6,994 nucleotides of DNA from Bacteroidales bacterium UBA1189 (GTDB lineage Bacteria > Bacteroidota > Bacteroidia > Bacteroidales > Bacteroidaceae). The translations under genes were made by a program, and so were the position numbers. The notes beneath the pieces were generated by a model. It searched no databases, was not told the DNA's origin, and saw nothing but the letters and a program-made list of their open reading frames with translations. Numbering within the stretch: position 1 is the first letter of the stretch; every line of letters begins with the position of its first letter. Of this stretch, positions 1-5,509 are shown in pieces. Location: assembly GCA_002309805.1 (NCBI GenBank), contig DBYJ01000027.1:1-6994 (forward strand), given 5' to 3'.

Positions 1-1
1 C

Positions 2-17
2 ATGACCTCATGACCTC
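2..17. repeat. Two tandem copies of octamer ATGACCTC at the window edge
   Basis: ATGACCTC occurs at 2-9 and 10-17. The preceding base is C, so the array may continue to the left of the window. Bases 1-17 are the exact reverse complement of part of the array at 373-404, so the two arrays form long-range inverted repeats around about 355 bp of non-coding DNA. Confidence 0.75.
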
Positions 18-76
18 TGGAAATCCCGCTAAAAAAATTCATCGTTCTGAATAACAGCCTGCTCCCTGTTTTTATT

Positions 77-151
77 CCCCTGCGCTGAAAAATTAGTTGC
101 CTGCGCTGCCGCGCCAGTCCCCTGCGTTATTCGGCATCCGCTCCCCCTGCG
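77..151. repeat. Four phased CCTGCG motifs
   Basis: CCCCTGCG occurs at 77-84, 119-126 and 144-151, with a shorter CCTGCG at 100-105. The CTGCG cores start at 80, 101, 122 and 147, so the spacings are 21, 21 and 25 bp, the first two being two helical turns. The first two copies share the longer CCTGCGCTG. This may be a degenerate repeat element or a set of binding sites; function is unknown. Confidence 0.45.
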
Positions 152-372
152 CATTGGGCAATTTCCACTCCATCGGGGGCAGAATCCGATGAAAAGTACA
201 AAACGAGTTACAAATCGTAACTTGGCGTTTTCGCGGATAGTTTTGCAAAATTTAACAATTCCGAAGCACGAAACGTTTTTTCTTCAGAGGAAGTTCCCCC
301 TTCTCCCCATCCGAAAAAGAAGCCCCTTCTCCACCCGGAAATGCGGCGCCCATCCCGCATCTTCTCCCCGTA

Positions 373-404
373 GAGGTCATGAGGTCATGAGGTCAACAGG
401 TCAT
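373..404. repeat. Four tandem octamers, GAGGTCAT type
   Basis: The units are GAGGTCAT (373-380), GAGGTCAT (381-388), GAGGTCAA (389-396) and CAGGTCAT (397-404): two perfect copies, then two with one change each. A copy in the opposite orientation lies at 415-422. The array is in the 3' flank of the macro-DUF1810 gene, about 45 bp past its stop codon. It could be a protein-binding array, a slippage-prone simple repeat or part of a dispersed intergenic element. The sequence does not decide between these. Confidence 0.8.
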
Positions 405-421
405 TTTCGTTTCTATGACCT
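398..421 (-). other. Hairpin at the operon 3' end (7-bp stem)
   Basis: AGGTCAT (398-404) pairs perfectly with ATGACCT (415-421) across a 10-nt loop. It sits about 27 nt downstream of the last gene's stop codon in the direction of transcription. There is no T-run after the stem on the minus strand, so it is not a classic intrinsic terminator. It could stabilise the 3' end of the mRNA or simply follow from the octamer repeats. Confidence 0.3.
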
Positions 422-447
422 CATGGATCTCTGACTTCCGCAGAAAC

Positions 448-1695
448 TCATTCCCAAACGACAAGGTTGCGAGGGAGGGTAATCTTCTTCGGCTCTCCGC
501 TCTTTCCCGTGATGTAATACTGATTGGCAAGCGTTTCGTCAACTTCAGCAAGGAAAGCAGCCCTTATCCGAGAACACTTTTCATTGATGGAGTTATTCAG
601 GGGATTTGTCACATCCTCTATGCTTTTGATAGCCTGATCATTCAGCCCATAGGGCCTTAGCTTGGAATAGAGCGACGTCAGTTCGTCCCTGAACGTAGGC
701 AGGGCTTTGAAGGCGATTCCCTCCGTGTGATTCAGGAACAGCAGATAGACAGCCTTTACCAGCGGCTCCATCTTCACCTCTTTGTTATAATCGGTAAGAA
801 TGATGCCGTAGTCCTTCGTAATGGTCAGACGGCTGAGTTTCACCTGATTCTTCAGCTTGTTCTCGTGGAATCCCAGACGCCAGATGGTCTTGTCGCACGG
901 CTGGCTCTCATAGTATTTATCCAGCACCTCCTTGAAAATGTCATTGGGCGAAACCAGATTAAACAACGTCATGCACGACTTCACTTTCAATACATCGGGG
1001 AAGCCCAGAATGTCATCTGCCGAAGGATTGCCGCAATCGAGCAGCGCCTTGGTTATCTCCCTGAGCCTTGCCCCCAGCACAGGGTGTTCCAGATAAGCCT
1101 TTGCTTCTTCCGTGCTGCTGATGCCATAGAACTCCGAGTTGTAGCTGTGCCCCAAGCCTTTGATCTGTGGAAACACATACCATATCCAATGGCCTCTTTT
1201 CTGTCCTTTCGTGATTTCCTGAAGGGCAGTCGCATAGGCCGTTTTCTGCGCCTCAAGGAAACGTTCCAGATGATAATTCTCCCGGCTGTCAGAGAGGGCT
1301 TCCACGAAACTCTTTGGCAGGCAGACATTCTTCAGTTCCAGAGCCTCCTTGAAGAACTGCGCCATCTCCTTGTCGTGATATCCGGCAATGCCACAGCCCA
1401 CTCGGGTTACGAAGAAGAACAGCTCTGTATGCGCCTTGGCAAAATCGATAAACCGCTCTACTGCCGCCTTGACTTCTGCATCTTTCCTGACATCCTTGCC
1501 ATAGTCCACAGGGATGGCATAGCTCTGCCCCTGCAAGCCCTCTGCCTGCCCCCAGACGGCGCCGAATTTCTTACGTGCTGTGCCTGATGCACCTCCTGTA
1601 TGATAACCCAGCGTGTTGCTGCCGAAGACAAACACTTGCTTAGGCAGCAGAATGTCTATATAGTCGGGGGTATATCCTATATGCCTTTCTTCCAT
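448..1695 (-). CDS. Macro-like domain / DUF1810 / C-terminal domain fusion, putative ADP-ribose processing protein
   Basis: Residue numbers assume the ATG at 1695 (415 aa). Residues 1-135 resemble the A1S_2505-type macro-like family: VFVFGSN at 21-27, a GG-containing loop at 33-38, KFGAVWGQAEGLQGQSYAIP near 43-62, and FFVTRVGCGIAGY at 94-106. The last two match the ligand-loop signatures of that family. Residues about 143-280 are DUF1810: LERFLEAQ at 143, GHWIWYVFPQIKGLG at 168-182, then a YGI segment at 190. Residues about 295-415 form a third, charged segment ending in LPRNLVVWE, which I do not know by name. Macro domains bind or hydrolyse ADP-ribose, so this is a candidate reader or eraser for the DarT-vWA writer two genes upstream. 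The start at 1695 fits the family's usual N-terminus and lies 4 nt after the PP2C stop. An ATG at 1725 would add 10 residues and overlap PP2C by 26 nt. Enzymatic activity is inferred. Confidence 0.88.
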   Translation of the reverse strand: MEERHIGYTPDYIDILLPKQVFVFGSNTLGYHTGGASGTARKKFGAVWGQAEGLQGQSYAIPVDYGKDVRKDAEVKAAVERFIDFAKAHTELFFFVTRVGCGIAGYHDKEMAQFFKEALELKNVCLPKSFVEALSDSRENYHLERFLEAQKTAYATALQEITKGQKRGHWIWYVFPQIKGLGHSYNSEFYGISSTEEAKAYLEHPVLGARLREITKALLDCGNPSADDILGFPDVLKVKSCMTLFNLVSPNDIFKEVLDKYYESQPCDKTIWRLGFHENKLKNQVKLSRLTITKDYGIILTDYNKEVKMEPLVKAVYLLFLNHTEGIAFKALPTFRDELTSLYSKLRPYGLNDQAIKSIEDVTNPLNNSINEKCSRIRAAFLAEVDETLANQYYITGKSGEPKKITLPRNLVVWE

Positions 1696-1699
1696 TGCT

Positions 1700-2479
1700 T
1701 TACATGATAACAAGTGAATAGTCATCGTATCCTAATAATCCTTCTCTATAGATCTTTTTAAGATGTTGCTTGAAATGCCCTTTGTGTTTCCGCCCCAATA
1801 AATACATCAACATCTCCTCAAAGTCCAGCTTCTTCAATCTCATAGCAGCCCTGATGAAGTTGCTGTTCTTTGTCTGTGCGTCGATGGCCTCTTGCAGCTC
1901 ATCGGCAAACTCGTCCCTGTGCGCCACTTCATACATCATCAGGATGTAATGGGCCAACGCGTCGCTGGCGGCAAAGACGATGCTCTCTTCGTCCGTTTCA
2001 AACGTTCCGCTCTTGAAGCCGTTTTCATCCGTCGGGTCTTTGCAGTTCACCAGATAGGGAGGCTGGTTGAAGTCCGCTATGCGCCCAAACGTATGCTGCA
2101 ATCTGCCCGTCGTCCTGTCATAGCAGAAGGCTACGCTGTCGCCGTAGCTCATCCATTGCCCCTCCTTCCATACTGCCACCAGCGTAGCAAACGAGCCTTC
2201 ATCGTAGAACTTGTTCAGCAGCATACCCCCTTCCGCCTCTGCCTTTTCCTCGCAGTCGTTGTAGAAGGGTTCCCAGATGCCGTCTATCCAGCTGTCGAAA
2301 GCCTGATAGTCCGTGATAGGTAAATCCGGCAGATGCTCTACCAGATACCTCGACCATTTGTCGGCAAACACGCCGCCTCCCCCAGCACCATCCGAAACGG
2401 CTATCCATTTCTCCGTGCATTGGGTAGCGTCCTCGTTGACGGCACCTTCGTCAAACTTCGCTATCGACAAGGCTTTCAT
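1700..2479 (-). CDS. PP2C-family serine/threonine phosphatase
   Basis: This 259-aa protein carries the PP2C (PPM) metal-site motifs in order: NED at 15-17, SDGAGG at 29-34, GSFAT at 95-99, YGDS at 112-115, ASDAL at 171-175 and DD at 252-253 near the C-terminus. The aspartates that bind the Mn/Mg pair therefore appear to be present and the enzyme is probably active. It is cytosolic, with no signal peptide or membrane segment. An extra helical region (about 180-245) lies between the SDG-like and final DD motifs. Its ATG overlaps the stop of the DarT-vWA gene by 4 nt (ATGA), a classic sign of translational coupling. PP2C enzymes paired with vWA proteins and kinases form TerY-type signalling triads, so its likely role is to dephosphorylate the partner vWA protein or its targets. 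No kinase is visible in the window. The family call is firm; the substrate is inference. Confidence 0.9.
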   Translation of the reverse strand: MKALSIAKFDEGAVNEDATQCTEKWIAVSDGAGGGGVFADKWSRYLVEHLPDLPITDYQAFDSWIDGIWEPFYNDCEEKAEAEGGMLLNKFYDEGSFATLVAVWKEGQWMSYGDSVAFCYDRTTGRLQHTFGRIADFNQPPYLVNCKDPTDENGFKSGTFETDEESIVFAASDALAHYILMMYEVAHRDEFADELQEAIDAQTKNSNFIRAAMRLKKLDFEEMLMYLLGRKHKGHFKQHLKKIYREGLLGYDDYSLVIM

Positions 2480-3924
2480 TGATTCTGGCTGATGTTTGTG
2501 GGCGTACCGATATCCATTAGCTTGATAAGCGTGGTTGCATCGGCGTTCATGCCCATCGCTACATGACGTCCAGCCCTGGTGTCATCCAGACAGCGGGCAA
2601 TATCCGGATTATAGCGCTCTGGCAGCAGGCTCGACATGTCGAACAGATCCTCTGCTAACGCATTCTCGTCAAGCTCGCTCCTGTCAATGGGACATGCGAC
2701 AGGTTCTGCATCCAGTTCCGACGTAAAGTGAATGTTGAAGAGTATCACGTTTCCATCATTGGTGAACATCGCTTTCAGCTCGTTCGCCTTCTGCATCACC
2801 TCGTCCTTCGTGGCATGATTATATTCGCCATCCGTAATATGGATTACCGTAGGTGGGTAGCAGTCCTTATCATGATGCTCCATCATCCACTCATCCAGCA
2901 GATTCCTTGCATAGTCAAAAGCCTTGTGGTAATGCGTCCAGCTGCCGTCGTGACGGGCACTTACCCATTGCACCTGTTCCACCTCCTTCACCTGAACGCC
3001 CTTTCGCGTCCTGGTCTCTTTCCGCATCACAATCTTGGTGAAGGGATGGTTCTTCAGTTCTTCTGGCGAGACGAAGTCCCTTCCTTCCAGCTCTCCCTGC
3101 CATCCGCTATAGGCATCCACGCCATAGCCCACGACGGCAATGTCGTAGTAGTGCCGTGTTTCGCCCATCTTTACGCATCGCAGCACCAGCTCATTAATCT
3201 GGTTATTCACAATCCGGGCGGCAGCTTCCGACATGGTCATCCGTTCCCCAAAGAGCGTAGTCATTTTTTGCATGCTTACAGAGTGGTCCACAAGGAAGAT
3301 AAAGGCTGTGGGGGTGTTCCGCGTAATCTGCGCCGTGTAGGGTATCTTGGCCTGCAATTGCTTGGGCTGGGCAGGAATGGGTATGCCGAAGTTACCGATG
3401 TTCTTGATGTATTTCAGCGGAATGAAGTTCTTCACCAGCACCTCAGCCTTGTAGTACATCTTCGCATCGTCGTCCATATCAAAATACCTGTGCCCTCGGA
3501 ACAAGCCGAAGTGAACGGCTTTCAGGTCATCCAGACTGCCACCCACATTCGCGCCGTTCTTGGTCATGTTCCTGTCGGCATAGAGCGTATCCTCCCAAAG
3601 TGCTGCTTCGAGGTCGATTTCCAGAATTACAGGGTTGGAGATACGTCCGTCATTCATGGCAACAAACATCATCGGATGGTCTGGCACGAAGCTCAGTCGG
3701 GCATAGTATTCCAGTCCGTCGCGCGTGTCAAGCGAGCGTGAGGTATCGCTCCCTCCAGGCTTCGTAATCTTGATGCCCTTCTCCTCACAGTCTTTCCACG
3801 AGTACAATCCGCCATGCCTGATGATGGACTCCAGGTTATCCCTGTCCGTAAAGTGATAGAGCTTGTGGATTCTGCCCTCTTTGAGCACTTGCTCATACGC
3901 CTGCCAGTTACTTTTCTTGTTCAT
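2476..3924 (-). CDS. DarT-type ADP-ribosyltransferase fused to von Willebrand A (vWA) domain
   Basis: Residue numbers assume the ATG at 3924 (482 aa). Residues about 15-178 are a DarT (DUF4433) domain: LYHFTDRDNLESIIRHGGL from 22 with His24 in the NAD-binding position, the RLSFVPDHPMMF strand at 76-87, and KAEVLV at 159-164, where Glu161 aligns with the catalytic glutamate of DarT. Residues about 204-410 are a vWA domain with a complete MIDAS: D213-x-S215-x-S217, Thr330 in GSWTHYH and Asp365 in ITDGE. The end has an NADATTLIKLMDIGT segment, which I recall from vWA proteins encoded beside PP2C genes. Known DarT enzymes transfer ADP-ribose from NAD+ to DNA bases (DarT2 to thymine, DarT1 to guanine) and are toxic without an antitoxin. 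The vWA part probably recruits a partner in a metal-dependent way. The start overlaps the NADAR-like gene by 17 nt; a TTG at 3933 is possible but less likely. DNA as the target is inferred. Confidence 0.88.
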   Translation of the reverse strand: MNKKSNWQAYEQVLKEGRIHKLYHFTDRDNLESIIRHGGLYSWKDCEEKGIKITKPGGSDTSRSLDTRDGLEYYARLSFVPDHPMMFVAMNDGRISNPVILEIDLEAALWEDTLYADRNMTKNGANVGGSLDDLKAVHFGLFRGHRYFDMDDDAKMYYKAEVLVKNFIPLKYIKNIGNFGIPIPAQPKQLQAKIPYTAQITRNTPTAFIFLVDHSVSMQKMTTLFGERMTMSEAAARIVNNQINELVLRCVKMGETRHYYDIAVVGYGVDAYSGWQGELEGRDFVSPEELKNHPFTKIVMRKETRTRKGVQVKEVEQVQWVSARHDGSWTHYHKAFDYARNLLDEWMMEHHDKDCYPPTVIHITDGEYNHATKDEVMQKANELKAMFTNDGNVILFNIHFTSELDAEPVACPIDRSELDENALAEDLFDMSSLLPERYNPDIARCLDDTRAGRHVAMGMNADATTLIKLMDIGTPTNISQNQ

Positions 3925-4546
3925 AGTCGTCAAATAATGTGGGTTCGATAATCTTTTTTGTTCTCTTCTTTTTAGGGGCTTTTTGAGGCGTTTTCTCTCC
4001 GTAGGGATAGATGCCCTCCACGTATGCCTTTATCAGCGACGCATGCGACAGGGGCCTCTTCGCATTCTCCACATCGGCATTCGTGTCGTAGTCCAGCAGC
4101 ACTATCGTCTTTGTCTGGGATGCCTCTTTCAGCCTGTCCATAATCGCCTTTACCTTATTTTCCAACACCCAGCGGTAAGTCGGAATGTATATCTGCTTCC
4201 TTGCCTCGATATAACTCAAAAGCTCCGTGCCATTCACACCCTTGCGATGTCCAAGCGGCTTGCCGAAGCGGCGTACCGTCCGTTTCAGCCCTTTCATCGT
4301 GTCGTTCTCGAATAGCGAGACATCCACATCAGCCCCCTCAAACACCTTCAGCCCCTGCCAGATGGCCTCCACGCAAGTTGCCGTATAGCCTTCGCTGAAG
4401 GGCACAGGAATCCCCCCGTGCGGATAGAACGGGCTCAGCTTCACCAGCCCGTCCTTCGCCCCGCTGGTGACGTCTGCCAGTATCGCATCCGGATATTTCT
4501 TCCGTATCGTCTCTGGCTTCTTCCGTTTCGATTCGATGATGATCAT
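3908..4546 (-). CDS. NADAR-like protein, candidate antitoxin to the adjacent DarT (family I recall as DUF6939)
   Basis: This 212-aa protein has a segment like the NADAR/YbiA signature: LSPFYPHGGIPVPF (37-50) recalls the LSNFYP motif, VEAIWQGLKVF (59-69) recalls the E-x-x-x-Q-x-x-K helix, and LKRTVRRFGKPLGHR (87-101) recalls the conserved AKRLGR region. The second half, including IVLLDYDTNADVENAK (148-163), differs from classic YbiA, so this is at best a divergent branch. NADAR proteins remove ADP-ribose from guanine in DNA and act as antitoxins to DarT1. The gene lies directly upstream of a DarT domain and overlaps it by 17 nt, which fits an antitoxin-first toxin-antitoxin pair. The tail is lysine-rich (189-198) and ends in EPTLFDDYEQEK. 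The ATG follows the stop of the 59-aa ORF with no gap. The NADAR relation is by motif comparison and needs a structure or HMM check. Confidence 0.75.
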   Translation of the reverse strand: MIIIESKRKKPETIRKKYPDAILADVTSGAKDGLVKLSPFYPHGGIPVPFSEGYTATCVEAIWQGLKVFEGADVDVSLFENDTMKGLKRTVRRFGKPLGHRKGVNGTELLSYIEARKQIYIPTYRWVLENKVKAIMDRLKEASQTKTIVLLDYDTNADVENAKRPLSHASLIKAYVEGIYPYGEKTPQKAPKKKRTKKIIEPTLFDDYEQEK

Positions 4547-4726
4547 TTATTGAGAAACTTGCAAAATGTTTGGCATTTGTGCCATTTCGATTGGCACAAT
4601 TCTGTTATTGACAACACGCACAACCCTTTTCCGATGAGTTGCTATGATGCTATAAACGGCCTCAAACTCTTCCTTATGCTTAAGGAGACCTCCATCATTA
4701 TTGATTTTCCTTAAATCATTGCTCAT
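4547..4726 (-). CDS. Small 59-aa protein of unknown function, possible gene remnant or leader ORF
   Basis: The ORF runs from ATG 4726 to a TAA that directly precedes the ATG of the NADAR-like gene, so the two are probably translated together. The first 41 residues contain FEAVYSIIATHRKRVVRVVNN (21-41), a basic amphipathic helix. It loosely recalls the N-terminus of DUF1016 (YhcG-type) proteins, which have a helix with R-x3-VN spacing, but the family's following motifs are absent and the resemblance is weak. It may be the leftover 5' end of a larger gene, a small regulator or antitoxin, or a coupling leader. A TTG at 4750 in the same frame would add 8 residues, but it lies inside the -7 promoter match, so the ATG is preferred. 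The base composition is AT-rich compared with the genes downstream. Confidence 0.55.
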   Translation of the reverse strand: MSNDLRKINNDGGLLKHKEEFEAVYSIIATHRKRVVRVVNNRIVPIEMAQMPNILQVSQ

Positions 4727-4747
4727 ATACTTATCTCCATTTATTTG

Positions 4748-4755
4748 CAAAGTTA
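4748..4755 (-). promoter_or_regulatory. Bacteroidota-type -7 promoter element (TAACTTTG)
   Basis: Read on the minus strand, TAACTTTG matches the TAnnTTTG -7 consensus of the Bacteroidota primary sigma factor exactly. It begins on the stop codon of the 249-aa gene and lies 21 nt before the ATG of the 59-aa ORF, implying a 5' leader of about 15 nt. I see no good -33 TTTG box at the usual 19-21 bp distance, so strength is uncertain. If real, this promoter would drive the NADAR/DarT-vWA/PP2C/macro operon separately from the SEL1 gene. Confidence 0.5.
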
Positions 4756-5502
4756 CAACTTTTTATTCTTGTTAGGTTTGGGAATTATGGAATTAACAAA
4801 AGACACATTTCTCTCATCTTCCTTGAATATTTCCAAAGTCATATTCTTATCGAGATATATTGTTTCTGTTTCATATGTATTAGGATACTTCCCTTTTCGC
4901 CAGATTCCTTCATAAAAAGCTTTTGCTATAGGCCATATCAGTTGTTCAACATCATATAATTGTATTTTTTGATTTGGGAAAATAGAAGCGCATTGCTCGC
5001 CAATAGAAAAATGATGTAGTGCATGAAAGATTCCTCCAACAAAATCATAGCATTTTGGACGTTTTGGAGATTCCTTTATGTGACGAAAAAGATCTATACG
5101 CAAAATGTCATCAACTAATAATCCGTTTTTCTTACATAATAATAAACAGAAAATTTCAGTTGAAAGATATTCTGAATAACGTTCCTCGTCCCAAACCCAA
5201 TAGCATTTTTGGGCTTGAAGAAATAATGCATGTATGATATCTTTTGCATTTCCTGTACCAAAACATTCAGGATTCTCCATTAAGGCTTTAATATAATCAT
5301 TTTCAATTACTTGAATGAACCCATTGGAGAATATTTGATATAATTGCAAGTCCGGAGATAAATATCGTACATAGCAATTATTAATGGCTACTTGAGTGAC
5401 GAACAAGTTTTTCTTCTCATGCTGGGCAAGTTCTACCATTTTCCCTTTAATGATAGGAGTTATCTCTTTGTATTCTTCAATGGTAACCAATCTCATACCC
5501 AT
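4753..5502 (-). CDS. Hypothetical protein, 249 aa, coupled to the SEL1-repeat gene
   Basis: I do not recognise this protein. It has no signal peptide or clear membrane segment. Visible traits are a cluster of aromatics around YWVWDEERYSEYL (101-113), a GGIFHALHHFS segment (156-166) with several histidines, seven scattered cysteines, and a Lys/Asn/Pro-rich tail (241-249). The chosen ATG at 5502 is 7 nt after the SEL1 stop codon. A second ATG lies at 5496, and a TTG at 5529 would overlap the SEL1 gene by 20 nt. The short spacing suggests co-transcription and possibly joint function with the SEL1 protein. Its GC content (roughly 35% by eye) is well below that of the operon downstream (near 50%), a hint of separate origin. 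It could be an immunity or partner protein for the SEL1 product, but nothing in the sequence proves this. Confidence 0.75.
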   Translation of the reverse strand: MGMRLVTIEEYKEITPIIKGKMVELAQHEKKNLFVTQVAINNCYVRYLSPDLQLYQIFSNGFIQVIENDYIKALMENPECFGTGNAKDIIHALFLQAQKCYWVWDEERYSEYLSTEIFCLLLCKKNGLLVDDILRIDLFRHIKESPKRPKCYDFVGGIFHALHHFSIGEQCASIFPNQKIQLYDVEQLIWPIAKAFYEGIWRKGKYPNTYETETIYLDKNMTLEIFKEDERNVSFVNSIIPKPNKNKKL

Positions 5503-5509
5503 CTTCTCT

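Larger units (their letters stand above)
1..447. other. Intergenic region downstream of the ADP-ribose operon, rich in short repeats
   Basis: I find no credible gene here. The only open frame of note (189-434, plus strand, 81 codons) has low-complexity Pro/Arg/Ser-rich content, runs through the repeat array and resembles no family I know. The stretch holds copies of the octamer ATGACCTC at the left edge (2-17), copies of its complement at 373-404, and one more ATGACCTC at 415-422. It also has four CTGCG motifs near 80, 101, 122 and 147, a perfect palindrome TTTTGCAAAA at 241-250, and three CTTCTCC-type pyrimidine tracts between about 298 and 368. No clear intrinsic terminator (GC stem plus T-run) is visible for the operon that ends at 448. 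Confidence 0.7.

Noticed and set aside
238..245. TAGTTTTG on the plus strand as a promoter -7 element
   Set aside because: It matches TAnnTTTG, but there is no -33 box at the right distance and no credible plus-strand gene downstream.
398..421. Hairpin as an intrinsic terminator of the operon
   Set aside because: The stem is only 7 bp with a 10-nt loop and no T-run follows it on the minus strand.
189..434. 81-codon plus-strand open frame in the intergenic region
   Set aside because: Low-complexity translation, no recognisable family, and it runs through the octamer repeats. It could be part of a dispersed intergenic element, but coding is not supported.
727..1587. Long plus-strand open frame opposite the macro-DUF1810 gene
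   Set aside because: The minus-strand gene has clear macro-like and DUF1810 motifs; the antisense translation has none.
2728..3741. 337-codon plus-strand open frame opposite DarT-vWA
   Set aside because: It is an antisense shadow: histidine- and valine-rich translation without domains, while the minus strand carries catalytic and MIDAS motifs.
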